Positions 53,178-64,000 of a stretch of DNA of 64,000 nucleotides are shown one piece after another (position 1 is the first letter of the stretch; the number at the start of each line of letters is the position of its first letter). The stretch covers positions 62,001 through 126,000 of the forward strand of contig KZ478060.1 in assembly GCA_002837195.1 (NCBI GenBank), written 5' to 3'. The stretch comes from Enterobacterales bacterium CwR94 (GTDB lineage: Bacteria > Pseudomonadota > Gammaproteobacteria > Enterobacterales > Enterobacteriaceae). A model generated the notes under the pieces. The model did no database searches and had not been told where the DNA came from. It was given only the letters and a program-made list of their open reading frames with translations. The translations under genes were made by a program, and so were the position numbers.

Positions 53178-54155
53178 TTACACCACGCCTGCGCGCAGCA
53201 TGTCATGCATATGAACAATGCCGACCAGTTTATCGCCTTCCGCCACCAATACAGCAGTAATGTGTTTTGATTCCATCAAATTCAAGGCATCAACGGCCAA
53301 CATGGTAGGCGCAACGCGGATGCCGCCGCGTGTCATCACCTGCGCAATACTGGCTTGCTGAATATCAATACCCATGTCAAAGACGCGGCGCAGATCCCCA
53401 TCGGTGAACAGGCCTTCAATGTGATCTTGTTCGTCACAAATGACCGTCAGACCTAAATTCTTACGCGTAATTTCAATCAGAGCATCACGCAGCGAGGCAT
53501 CCGGTGCGACGCGAGGGATTTCGCTGCCGGTATGCATAATATCGGCGATGCGTAACAGCAATTTGCGACCCAGCGCGCCGCCAGGGTGTGAAAGCGCGAA
53601 ATCCTCAGGTGTGAAGCCGCGGGCCTCCAGTAAGGCGACGGCGAGCGCATCACCCATCACTAATACTGCGGTGGTACTGCTGGTGGGGGCTAATCCCAGC
53701 GGGCAGGCTTCCTGAGGGACATGGACGCACAGATGCACGTCAGAGGCTTTCGCCATCGCGCTCTCTGGACGACCTGTCATACAGATTAATTTAACATGCA
53801 GCCGCTTGAGTACCGGAATCAAGGCCAGAATTTCATCCGATTCCCCGGAGTTGGAAATGGCTATCACCACATCTTGCGCAGACACCATACCTAAATCACC
53901 GTGGCTGGCCTCTCCCGGATGGACAAAAAAGGCTGGCGTGCCCGTGCTGGCGAAAGTCGCTGCCAGTTTTCTGCCGATGTGTCCTGATTTCCCCATGCCC
54001 ATGACCACGACTTTGCCGGTGCATAACAACATCATTTGGCAGGCGCGGCTAAAGTCATCGTTGATGTATTGATCCAGCTGCGCCAAACCTTCACGCTCAA
54101 TACGCAACACTTCTTTTCCGGCATGTTGGAAATCGAAGTCGGTGTTCTTGGTCAT
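53178..54155 (-). CDS. kdsD: Arabinose 5-phosphate isomerase KdsD
   Basis: KdsD turns ribulose 5-phosphate into arabinose 5-phosphate, the first dedicated step to KDO. The 325-residue protein has an SIS isomerase domain (VVVMGMGKSGHIGRK, SNSGESDEI) and two C-terminal CBS domains (ending HMHDMLRAGVV). I chose the start MTKNTDFDFQ (ATG at 54155); an open frame extends upstream to 54290 but overlaps yrbG and lacks family support. Confidence 0.97.
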   Translation of the reverse strand: MTKNTDFDFQHAGKEVLRIEREGLAQLDQYINDDFSRACQMMLLCTGKVVVMGMGKSGHIGRKLAATFASTGTPAFFVHPGEASHGDLGMVSAQDVVIAISNSGESDEILALIPVLKRLHVKLICMTGRPESAMAKASDVHLCVHVPQEACPLGLAPTSSTTAVLVMGDALAVALLEARGFTPEDFALSHPGGALGRKLLLRIADIMHTGSEIPRVAPDASLRDALIEITRKNLGLTVICDEQDHIEGLFTDGDLRRVFDMGIDIQQASIAQVMTRGGIRVAPTMLAVDALNLMESKHITAVLVAEGDKLVGIVHMHDMLRAGVV

Positions 54156-54171
54156 CGTGATAATCCTTTCG

Positions 54172-55140
54172 TCAGAGGAGGGCTGAAGGGCTGCTAAATA
54201 CAAAATAGAGCCAGGCAATGAAGCCACCGACCAGCAGGACACCTGCCAGGCGGCCAATGCGGCGGCGCCGTTGCAAACACAGTAGGGCAAACAGCGCGCT
54301 CACCGCCAGCATGACCCAATAGTCACGCGCAAACGCGTGTCCGTCGATGGCGCCGGGATTAAACAGTGCGGGCAGGGCGAGCACGATGGCGAGATTAAAA
54401 ATATTCGCGCCAATCAAATTGCCAATCGCGATGTCATCTTCACCTTTTAAGGCCCCGGCGATCACGGTCGCTAATTCCGGCAAGCTGGTGCCAATGGCAA
54501 TCAGCGTCAGGCCAATCACCAGTTCACTAACGCCAAACGCGTCGGCAATTACCGTGGCATTATCAATGACCATCCGCGTCGACATGGGTAACAAAATCAA
54601 GGCAACGGCCAGCCAGAGAAAGGCGACTGTATTGCCCGTGTCATCCTGAGGAAGTTCGGCAAGTTGCTCCTTCGTAAAGGAGTCCTGACTGCTGTTGCGC
54701 GCGATTTTGATAATAAACAGCAGATAGCCAACGGCTAAGGCAATCAATAAAACGCCGTCGTAGCGGCTTAGCACATTATCAAACAGTGTAATGCCACACA
54801 GCAGGGTGACCAGCAGCATCAACGGCAGTTCACGGCGGATCAAATTGGAATGCACGGTGAGCGGGTGAAGCAACGCCGCGCCTCCCAGAATTAACAGAAT
54901 ATTGGTGATATTCGAGCCGATGGCGGTTCCCACGGCTAAATCGACCTGCCCGTGAAGCGAGGCGGAAAAAGAAATGATCATCTCCGGCAGAGAAGTGCCG
55001 ATACTGACAACGGTCATACCAATAATAAGCGGCGGGATGCCGAGGGAACGACTCAGAATAGCGGCACTGAACACCAGGCGATCGGCCCCGTAAACCAGTA
55101 GGAGGAAACCGATAATCAGCAGTGCGGTTGCTAACAGCAT
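54172..55140 (-). CDS. yrbG: CaCA-family sodium/calcium exchanger-like protein YrbG
   Basis: YrbG is an inner-membrane cation exchanger of the calcium/cation antiporter family; its physiological ion in enterics is not settled. The 322-residue protein has about ten membrane segments and two inverted alpha-repeats, each with the motif GTSLPE (residues 48-53 and 217-222) and a paired GSNI or GANIFN segment. It heads the kds-lpt-rpoN gene run and is divergent from mlaF. Confidence 0.96.
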   Translation of the reverse strand: MLLATALLIIGFLLLVYGADRLVFSAAILSRSLGIPPLIIGMTVVSIGTSLPEMIISFSASLHGQVDLAVGTAIGSNITNILLILGGAALLHPLTVHSNLIRRELPLMLLVTLLCGITLFDNVLSRYDGVLLIALAVGYLLFIIKIARNSSQDSFTKEQLAELPQDDTGNTVAFLWLAVALILLPMSTRMVIDNATVIADAFGVSELVIGLTLIAIGTSLPELATVIAGALKGEDDIAIGNLIGANIFNLAIVLALPALFNPGAIDGHAFARDYWVMLAVSALFALLCLQRRRRIGRLAGVLLVGGFIAWLYFVFSSPSALL

Positions 55141-55215
55141 GAAACATCCTTTGATCGGGTATACTCGGCGCGCCTACCGGTCTACTCGGCGTATTAATTT
55201 TTTATGGCAGTGATT

Positions 55216-55243
55216 TTGACCGTGTGGCGGCAAAAAGTAAAAC
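55216..55243 (+). promoter_or_regulatory. Weak candidate mlaF promoter
   Basis: TTGACC (55216-55221) is separated by 16 bp from TAAAAC (55238-55243), about 120 bp before mlaF in the yrbG-mlaF divergent region. The -35 is good and the -10 is poor. Confidence 0.35.
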
Positions 55244-55361
55244 GGATGCCAACTTTAGCCACGTCTGGCAGGTAAGTTTCTGTAAAGGTATTCAGCCACT
55301 GCGGGATCAGGGTACCATCAGCGGTACACTGTTTCGCCTAAATGCTAGCAAAGGGGATGTT

Positions 55362-56159
55362 ATGAATTTGGTTGAGGTTCGCGGTGTGAGCTTTTCACGC
55401 GGTAATCGACCGATTTTCGATGATATTTCGCTCACGGTGCCGAAGGGCAAAGTAACGGCGATTATGGGGCCGTCGGGAATTGGAAAAACCACGCTGCTTC
55501 GCTTGATTGGCGGTCAGTTGCAGCCCGACGCCGGCGAAATTTGGTTCAATGGTGATAATATTCCCACGCTGTCGCGCGCTAAGCTGTATGAAGCGCGTAA
55601 GAAAATGAGCATGCTGTTTCAGTCGGGGGCGCTGTTTACCGATCTCAACGTGTATGACAACGTGGCCTGGCCTTTACGTGAACACACAACATTGCCGGAG
55701 CCGTTATTACACAGCACCGTGATGATGAAACTGGAAGCGGTCGGGTTACGCGGAGCGGCGAAATTGATGCCTTCAGAGCTTTCAGGCGGTATGGCTCGCC
55801 GTGCTGCATTGGCCCGCGCCATTGCCCTGGAACCCGAGCTCATCATGTTTGATGAGCCTTTCGTCGGGCAAGATCCCATCACCATGGGGGTATTGGTTAA
55901 GCTGATTGACGAACTTAATCACGCATTAGGTTTGACCTGCATCGTGGTTTCGCACGACGTGCCCGAGGTCTTGAGTATCGCCGATTACGCTTATATTGTG
56001 GCGGATCAGAAAATCGTCGCGCAGGGTACGCCAGAAGGGTTACGAGAAAACAGCGATCCGCGTGTGCGACAATTTATTAAAGGTATCGCCGATGGACCGG
56101 TGCCTTTTCGTTTTCCTGCCGGCGATTATCAGCAGGACATGTTGGGCTTAGGGAGTTAA
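55362..56159 (+). CDS. mlaF: Phospholipid ABC transporter ATP-binding protein MlaF
   Basis: MlaF powers the MlaFEDB complex, which moves phospholipids between the inner membrane and periplasmic MlaC to keep the outer leaflet asymmetric. The 265-residue protein has Walker A GPSGIGKTT (Lys42), signature LSGGMARRAALARA, Walker B LIMFDEPFVGQDP and the H-loop VVSHDVPE. I chose the ATG at 55362 (AAGGGG 6 nt upstream); the open frame begins at 55224, but that extension has no family match. It heads mlaFEDCB. Confidence 0.98.
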   Translation: MNLVEVRGVSFSRGNRPIFDDISLTVPKGKVTAIMGPSGIGKTTLLRLIGGQLQPDAGEIWFNGDNIPTLSRAKLYEARKKMSMLFQSGALFTDLNVYDNVAWPLREHTTLPEPLLHSTVMMKLEAVGLRGAAKLMPSELSGGMARRAALARAIALEPELIMFDEPFVGQDPITMGVLVKLIDELNHALGLTCIVVSHDVPEVLSIADYAYIVADQKIVAQGTPEGLRENSDPRVRQFIKGIADGPVPFRFPAGDYQQDMLGLGS

Positions 56160-56165
56160 CCACCA

Positions 56166-56948
56166 ATGGCTATTCGTGCGGTTGCCGCGCTGGGGCGACG
56201 GGGGATCAACACTTGTGCGGCATTTGGACGAGCAGGCTTAATGCTTTTTCACGCGCTGGTGGGCAAACCGGAGTTTCGTAAGCATTTTCCCCTGTTAATC
56301 AAACAACTGTACAGCATCGGCGTGTTATCACTGCTGATTATTGTGGTGTCCGGATTGTTTATCGGCATGGTGCTGGGTTTGCAAGGCTACCTGGTACTCA
56401 CCACCTACAGCGCGGAAACCAGCCTGGGCATGTTAGTGGCGCTGTCACTGTTACGTGAATTAGGCCCTGTGGTCACGGCACTGCTATTTGCCGGTCGTGC
56501 AGGTTCAGCATTAACGGCTGAGATTGGTCTCATGAAGGCCACAGAGCAAATTTCCAGTATGGAAATGATGGCGGTTGACCCGCTACGGCGCGTGATATCA
56601 CCGCGTTTCTGGGCCGGATTTATCAGTATGCCTCTGCTGGCGCTGATCTTTACCGCCGTGGGTATTATTGGTGGTGCGCTGGTGGGCGTCAGTTGGAAAG
56701 GCATTGATAGCGGGTTTTTCTGGTCAGCGATGCAAAGTGCGGTGGATCTACGCATGGATATCATCAATTGTGTGATCAAGAGTGCTGTCTTTGCGGTAAC
56801 CGTGACCTGGATTGCGCTGTTTAATGGCTATGATGCGGTGCCGACTTCAGAAGGGATAAGCCGTGCAACGACACGGACAGTGGTGCACTCCTCATTGGCG
56901 GTGTTGGGACTGGATTTTGTGCTGACGGCACTGATGTTTGGGAATTAA
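56166..56948 (+). CDS. mlaE: Phospholipid ABC transporter permease MlaE
   Basis: MlaE is the dimeric inner-membrane permease of the Mla complex. The 260-residue length equals E. coli. It has an N-terminal interfacial helix and five membrane segments with the family stretches [22 protein letters not shown] (split near residue 100) and [20 protein letters not shown]. It starts 6 nt after mlaF and ends 3 nt before mlaD. Confidence 0.98.
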   Translation: MAIRAVAALGRRGINTCAAFGRAGLMLFHALVGKPEFRKHFPLLIKQLYSIGVLSLLIIVVSGLFIGMVLGLQGYLVLTTYSAETSLGMLVALSLLRELGPVVTALLFAGRAGSALTAEIGLMKATEQISSMEMMAVDPLRRVISPRFWAGFISMPLLALIFTAVGIIGGALVGVSWKGIDSGFFWSAMQSAVDLRMDIINCVIKSAVFAVTVTWIALFNGYDAVPTSEGISRATTRTVVHSSLAVLGLDFVLTALMFGN

Positions 56949-56951
56949 GAC

Positions 56952-57488
56952 ATGCAGACAAAAAAGAGTGAAATTTGGGTTGGGATTTTTCTAATGCTGG
57001 CTATCTTGGCGGCCATTTTTCTCTGTTTCCGCGTTGCAGATGTCAAATCGTTGGGAACGAATCCAACCTGGAAACTGTATGCCACCTTTGACAATATCGG
57101 TGGCTTAAAAACGGCGTCACCCGTTAAAATTGGTGGTGTTGTCATTGGGCGCGTAACGGATATTTCTCTCGATCCGAAAAGCTATTTACCTCGCGTGACC
57201 ATGAATATCGATGAGCAGTACGATCATATCCCGGATACCAGTTCACTCGCCATTCGCACATCGGGTCTGCTGGGGGAGCAATATTTGGCGCTGAATGTTG
57301 GCTTCGACGATCCCGAAATGGGCACGGCGCTGTTGAAAGACGGTTCAACGTTACACGACACGAAATCTGCCATGGTGCTGGAAGACCTAATCGGACAGTT
57401 CCTGTACAAAAGCGGCAGTGGGGATGATAACAAGGCATCTCAGGAAAGTACGCCAGCAACGGCTTCACCGACAGTGCCAGGACCCTAA
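56952..57488 (+). CDS. mlaD: Phospholipid transport MCE-domain protein MlaD
   Basis: MlaD forms a hexameric ring on the periplasmic face of MlaE and makes the lipid channel. The 178-residue protein (E. coli 183) has one N-terminal membrane segment (about residues 7-27) and an MCE domain: YATFDNIGGLKTASPVKIGG and RTSGLLGEQYLALN. The C-terminal tail is low-complexity (Ser/Thr/Pro). Confidence 0.97.
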   Translation: MQTKKSEIWVGIFLMLAILAAIFLCFRVADVKSLGTNPTWKLYATFDNIGGLKTASPVKIGGVVIGRVTDISLDPKSYLPRVTMNIDEQYDHIPDTSSLAIRTSGLLGEQYLALNVGFDDPEMGTALLKDGSTLHDTKSAMVLEDLIGQFLYKSGSGDDNKASQESTPATASPTVPGP

Positions 57489-57512
57489 GCGCTGCATACA
57501 GAGGAAACAAGA

Positions 57513-58148
57513 ATGTTTAAACGACTCCTTATGATTGCCATGTTGGCGATCGCCCCAATGGCTGCGCATGCGGCCGACCAAAGTAATCCCTACGCGATGA
57601 TGAATGAAGCGGCGAAAAAAACCTTCGATCGCCTAAAGACGGAACAGCCGAAGATCAAACAAGATCCTAACTATCTGCGTGAGATCGTGCGTGAAGAGTT
57701 GATGCCGTATGTGCAAATCAAATACGCGGGAGCGCTGGTCTTAGGACGTTACTACCGAGAAGCGACCCCCGAACAGCGTGACGCTTATTTCAAGGCGTTT
57801 GGAGATTACCTGGCGCAGGCGTATGGTCAGGCACTGGCGTTGTATAACGGACAAACTTACCAGATTGCGCCTGAGCAGGCGTTAGGTGACAGCACTATCC
57901 TGCCAATCCGCGTCACTATTATTGATCCCAATGGTCGCCCGCCGGTCCGCCTCGACTTCCAGTGGCGTAAAAATAGCCAAACTGGCCACTGGCAGGCTTA
58001 TGACATGATTGCTGAGGGGATCAGCATGATCACCACCAAACAGAATGAGTGGGGTGATTTACTGCGCACCAAAGGCGTGGACGGATTGACGGCGGAACTG
58101 ACCAAACAGGCCAATCAGCCGATCAAATTGGATCAACAGCCCAAATGA
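57513..58148 (+). CDS. mlaC: Periplasmic phospholipid-binding protein MlaC
   Basis: MlaC ferries phospholipid between the outer-membrane MlaA-porin complex and MlaFEDB. The 211-residue precursor equals the E. coli length, with a signal peptide ending AHAAD (about 21 residues) and the Ttg2D-type domain containing [26 protein letters not shown] in parts. Its stop overlaps mlaB by an ATGA. MlaA is encoded elsewhere. Confidence 0.97.
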   Translation: MFKRLLMIAMLAIAPMAAHAADQSNPYAMMNEAAKKTFDRLKTEQPKIKQDPNYLREIVREELMPYVQIKYAGALVLGRYYREATPEQRDAYFKAFGDYLAQAYGQALALYNGQTYQIAPEQALGDSTILPIRVTIIDPNGRPPVRLDFQWRKNSQTGHWQAYDMIAEGISMITTKQNEWGDLLRTKGVDGLTAELTKQANQPIKLDQQPK

Positions 58149-58444
58149 GCCAACGCTTAAGCTGGCAAAACACCGCTACGGTGTTATCTCTGCGTGGAGA
58201 GTTAACTGCAGAAACACTGCAGCCACTTTGGCAGCAGAGAAAAGCGCTCGCCGCAGAGTGTCAGCAGATTGATGTTTCAGAGCTGTCCCGTGTTGATTCG
58301 GCAGGCGTTGCGCTACTGTTTCATCTCCAGCAACAAAGTGGCCACGAGAAACCTGCGTTGACGGGCGTTACAGATAAACTGCAAACGCTGTTGGATTTGT
58401 ACAATTTAGCGCCGTTAATGTCACCGTCCTCTGTGAGCCAGTGA
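58145..58444 (+). CDS. mlaB: STAS-domain subunit MlaB
   Basis: MlaB is the cytoplasmic STAS-domain subunit that binds and stabilises MlaF. The 99-residue protein starts [23 protein letters not shown] and has the STAS core [21 protein letters not shown]. It is the last gene of the operon and is followed by a terminator at 58462-58497. Confidence 0.95.
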   Translation: MSQRLSWQNTATVLSLRGELTAETLQPLWQQRKALAAECQQIDVSELSRVDSAGVALLFHLQQQSGHEKPALTGVTDKLQTLLDLYNLAPLMSPSSVSQ

Positions 58445-58461
58445 TTCGCTCTATTCACGGC

Positions 58462-58497
58462 AAGCCCCAGCAGGTTATCCCACCGCCGGGGCTTTTT
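58462..58497 (+). terminator. mla operon terminator
   Basis: AAGCCCC (58462-58468) pairs with GGGGCTT (58488-58494), followed by TTT. The stem can extend inward with one mismatch (AGC/GCC). ibaG begins 73 bp later. Confidence 0.78.
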
Positions 58498-58566
58498 ACG
58501 TGTTTAAGATAATGGCAGATTCCACTAAGATGTCTGCCTGATAACATTCAACAATGAAGCCGTCCT

Positions 58567-60131
<1,565 letters not shown>

Positions 60132-60152
60132 TCGAGACGATCTTCACCCTGT

Positions 60153-60181
60153 AAAAAAGGCCGGATATCCGGCCTTTTTTT
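60153..60181. terminator. Bidirectional terminator between murA and sfsB
   Basis: AAAAAAGGCCGG and its complement CCGGCCTTTTTT surround ATAT, a perfect palindrome with an A tract and a T tract, suited to termination of both converging genes. Confidence 0.92.
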
Positions 60182-60428
60182 ATGGTTCACGACAGCGTCT
60201 GTCCAGCAATTTGCCGTACTGATCGTAATAGCGACTCGGCCAGATTTCTTTTGGGTGGACGTGAAGGGCATCACCGACCAGCCATTCCCCTTTTGGCCAG
60301 GGGCGTATTAACACGTTGGACAGTGTTGATGAACTCAATCCCGCATTGCGGGACACCGCGGCCATACTGGTACCACGCTTGCGTAGCTCGGCAATGATAT
60401 CAGCCGGATGCCAATCATTCTGACGCAT
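60180..60428 (-). CDS. sfsB: Ner-like DNA-binding regulator SfsB (Nlp)
   Basis: SfsB is a small helix-turn-helix protein related to phage Mu Ner; in E. coli it raises maltose gene expression when overexpressed. The 82-residue protein shows the family core DWHPADIIAELRKRGTSMAAVSRNAGLSSSTLSN and RPWPKGEW. I chose the ATG at 60428 with AAGGAGAAG upstream. The C-terminus differs from E. coli Nlp, which is about ten residues longer. Its stop lies inside the T tract of the shared terminator. Confidence 0.93.
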   Translation of the reverse strand: MRQNDWHPADIIAELRKRGTSMAAVSRNAGLSSSTLSNVLIRPWPKGEWLVGDALHVHPKEIWPSRYYDQYGKLLDRRCREP

Positions 60429-60654
60429 AAACTTCTCCTTGTTGCTCTGCTTCCTTAATCCCGACAGGCCAGCCTGGCCTTGTTGCCGGGCCCTTTTTCT
60501 CAATACTCAGTGAGAGATAGTGCTTATTTTTAAATGATATATAGCGCAAATTTACCAAATAATTCCAGTAAAAGATGGATCTTAACGCAATTTGCTGGCG
60601 AAAAAGGGAAGGGGATAAGGCAGGAGAGATGCAGGGGGCACGGTGCCCCCAGAA

Positions 60655-61626
60655 TCAGAAGTCGCGTTGAACGGACATGTGTGCCAAGGCTTCAAGGGCA
60701 CTGCGCCAGGGCGATTCCGGTAGCGCGTTCAGTGAAGCAATCGCTTTATCAGCCTCTTCTTCGGCACGCAGGCGCGTATAGGTTAATGAGCCACATTGTT
60801 GCATGGTTTCCAGAACTGGCTCCAATAAATGGCGCCCGTTGCCTTCTTCAATTGCGCTACGGATCATCGCGGCTTGCGCGGAGGATCCATGTTTCATGGC
60901 ATGCAATAACGGCAGCGTGGGTTTGCCCTCACTCAGATCGTCACCCACATTTTTGCCTAAGGTTTCGCCATCTGCGCTGTAATCAAGCAGATCATCGATC
61001 AACTGGAATGCCGTACCAAGGTAACGCCCGTAGTCCTGAAGGGCTTTCTCTTGCGCCGGAGTCGCCTCTGCCAAAATCGCGGATGCCTGCGCTGCAGCTT
61101 CAAACAGACGGGCTGTTTTGCTGTAAATCACATGCATATAGCTCTCTTCAGTGATGTCGGGATCGTTCACGTTCATCAACTGGAGAACTTCTCCCTCAGC
61201 GATCACGTTCACGGCATCAGACATCAGCCCTAATACGCGAAGCGATCCCAGGCTGGTCATCATCTGAAAAGCACGCGTATAGATAAAATCACCGACCAGC
61301 ACACTCGCCGCATTACCAAACGCAGCATTGGCCGTGGCTTTACCACGCCGCATGTCAGACTCGTCGACGACGTCATCATGTAACAGCGTGGCGGTATGAA
61401 TAAATTCAATCAGTGCTGCGATGGTCACGTGTTTGTTGCCCTGATATTGCAGGGTGCGCGCTGCCAACACGGCAATCATGGGACGAATACGTTTTCCGCC
61501 GCCACTGATGATGTAGTAACCCAACTGATTGATAAGTGAGACGTCGGAGTTGAGCTGCTCCAGAATCACGGCATTTACATCGGCCATGTCCTGTGCGGTT
61601 AATTCGTTAATCTGTTCTAAGTTCAT
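60655..61626 (-). CDS. ispB: Octaprenyl diphosphate synthase IspB
   Basis: IspB extends farnesyl diphosphate with isopentenyl units to make the ubiquinone/menaquinone side chain. The 323-residue length equals E. coli. It has GGGKRIRP at residues 42-49, the first aspartate-rich motif DDVVD (residues 84-88) and the second DDLLD. I chose MNLEQINELT (ATG at 61626) over an ATG four codons upstream by alignment. It is divergent from rplU. Confidence 0.98.
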   Translation of the reverse strand: MNLEQINELTAQDMADVNAVILEQLNSDVSLINQLGYYIISGGGKRIRPMIAVLAARTLQYQGNKHVTIAALIEFIHTATLLHDDVVDESDMRRGKATANAAFGNAASVLVGDFIYTRAFQMMTSLGSLRVLGLMSDAVNVIAEGEVLQLMNVNDPDITEESYMHVIYSKTARLFEAAAQASAILAEATPAQEKALQDYGRYLGTAFQLIDDLLDYSADGETLGKNVGDDLSEGKPTLPLLHAMKHGSSAQAAMIRSAIEEGNGRHLLEPVLETMQQCGSLTYTRLRAEEEADKAIASLNALPESPWRSALEALAHMSVQRDF

Positions 61627-61781
61627 TAGCTTGTTCAACTGTCGCTCTGTTTACTGCCTGGTAGGGTAACATTGCTGGTTAGGGTCGTCGTCATATCTCT
61701 GAGATTGTACTTGAAAAAGCGCACAGTTAAACGCTGACAATCACGCTGCGTTTTTTTTCTGCAATCCCGTGCAAAGTGCTC

Positions 61782-61810
61782 TTGTCATCGCAAAGGTTTT
61801 TGCGTAGAAT
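61782..61810 (+). promoter_or_regulatory. rplU-rpmA promoter
   Basis: TTGTCA (-35, 61782-61787) and TAGAAT (-10, 61805-61810) are separated by exactly 17 bp and followed by a GC-rich discriminator (TCGCGCCC). This is a near-consensus sigma-70 promoter about 72 bp before rplU. Confidence 0.87.
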
Positions 61811-61881
61811 TCGCGCCCTATTGTGAATATTTATAGCGCCGCCTGACAATGATGAAGGCAAGCGCGTTAGCGGAGTTTTAT

Positions 61882-62193
61882 ATGTACGCAGTTTTCCAAA
61901 GTGGTGGTAAACAACACCGAGTTAGCGAAGGTCAAACCGTTCGCCTGGAAAAGCTGGACATCGCAACCGGCGATACCATTGAGTTCGACCAGGTTCTGAT
62001 GATCGCAAATGGCGAAGATGTTCAAATCGGCGCTCCATTAGTTTCAGGCGGTGTGATCAAAGCTGAAGTTGTTGCTCACGGTCGTGGCGACAAAATCAAG
62101 ATTGTTAAGTTCCGTCGTCGTAAGCACCATCGTAAGCAGCAGGGCCACCGTCAGTGGTTCACTGATGTGAAAATTACTGGCATCAGCGCTTAA
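61882..62193 (+). CDS. rplU: 50S ribosomal protein L21
   Basis: L21 is a large-subunit protein of 103 residues, as in E. coli. It starts [18 protein letters not shown] and contains the L21 signature [21 protein letters not shown] in parts. I chose the ATG at 61882 over an in-frame ATG at 61849 to match the family. It is cotranscribed with rpmA, 16 bp downstream. Confidence 0.99.
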   Translation: MYAVFQSGGKQHRVSEGQTVRLEKLDIATGDTIEFDQVLMIANGEDVQIGAPLVSGGVIKAEVVAHGRGDKIKIVKFRRRKHHRKQQGHRQWFTDVKITGISA

Positions 62194-62206
62194 TTAGGAG
62201 ATCTGA

Positions 62207-62467
<261 letters not shown>

Positions 62468-62517
62468 TGAGGTTCGAGCCGTGAAGCGAGCGTGAGCCGC
62501 TTCCGTCTAACGAATTG

Positions 62518-62543
62518 AAGCCCCGCTGAATGCGGGGCTTTTT
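62518..62543 (+). terminator. rpmA terminator
   Basis: AAGCCCCGC (62518-62526) pairs perfectly with GCGGGGCTT (62532-62540), followed by TTT. It lies between rpmA and yhbE. Confidence 0.9.
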
Positions 62544-62566
62544 ACATTCTGACTAAGGACAAGGCC

Positions 62567-64000
<1,434 letters not shown>

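Noticed and set aside
53178-54290. Longer KdsD starting at 54290
   Set aside because: The extension overlaps yrbG and is not homologous to any KdsD N-terminus; ATG 54155 fits the family.

Overview
This window is an uninterrupted stretch of core chromosome from a gammaproteobacterium of the order Enterobacterales. Nearly every protein is recognisably orthologous to an Escherichia coli K-12 protein, and the gene order follows the E. coli prmA-to-obgE segment (panF-accCB ... csrD-mreBCD-yhdP-tldD-aaeRXAB ... argR/mdh-degSQ-zapG/zapE-rplM-rpsI-sspAB-gltDB-arcB ... rpoN-lpt-kds-mla-murA-ispB-rplU-rpmA-obgE). Three differences from E. coli point to Erwiniaceae (Pantoea/Erwinia-like). A type II dehydroquinase (aroQ) sits directly ahead of accBC, msrPQ lies beside it, and the yhc/nan sialic-acid block, gltF and yhcC are absent. 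The family-level assignment is an inference from gene order; no rRNA is present to confirm it.

Layout. 1-7646 (minus strand): prmA (cut by the left edge), panF-yhdT, accCB-aroQ, msrPQ, acuI. 7863-20151 (plus): csrD, the mreBCD-maf-rng-yhdP cell-shape/RNA operon region, tldD. 20212-26306: aaeR divergent from aaeXAB, then a GabD-like aldehyde dehydrogenase inserted before the barstar-like yhcO. 26362-27360 (minus): three tandem small secreted YhcN-family genes. 27766-32640: argR divergent from mdh, then degS, degQ and zapG on the minus strand. 32813-36452 (plus): zapE, rplM-rpsI, sspAB. 36506-42391 (minus): gltBD. 42392-43223: an 832-bp palindrome-rich gap. 43224-47170 (plus): arcB, elbB-mtgA, with the small RNA ArcZ encoded on the minus strand against the arcB 3' end. 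47190-55140 (minus): yrbG-kdsDC-lptCAB-rpoN-hpf-ptsN-rapZ-npr. 55362-60131 (plus): mlaFEDCB, ibaG, murA. 60180-61626 (minus): sfsB, ispB. 61882-64000 (plus): rplU-rpmA-yhbE-obgE, the last cut by the right edge.

How the genes work together. Much of the window serves the cell envelope: MreBCD and MtgA/MurA for peptidoglycan, KdsCD and LptABC for lipopolysaccharide, MlaFEDCB and YhdP for phospholipid traffic, and DegS/DegQ for envelope quality control. A second theme is nitrogen and carbon control: RpoN, PtsN/NPr, RapZ, glutamate synthase, ArgR, ArcB/ArcZ and malate dehydrogenase.

I found no mobile element, phage, CRISPR array, tRNA or rRNA, and no obvious new multi-gene system. The least-explained signals are two close matches to the NtrC binding consensus in the gltB-arcB gap, where yhcC would lie in E. 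coli; the yhcN triplication; the aldehyde dehydrogenase inserted next to it; and the diverged 5' half of ArcZ.
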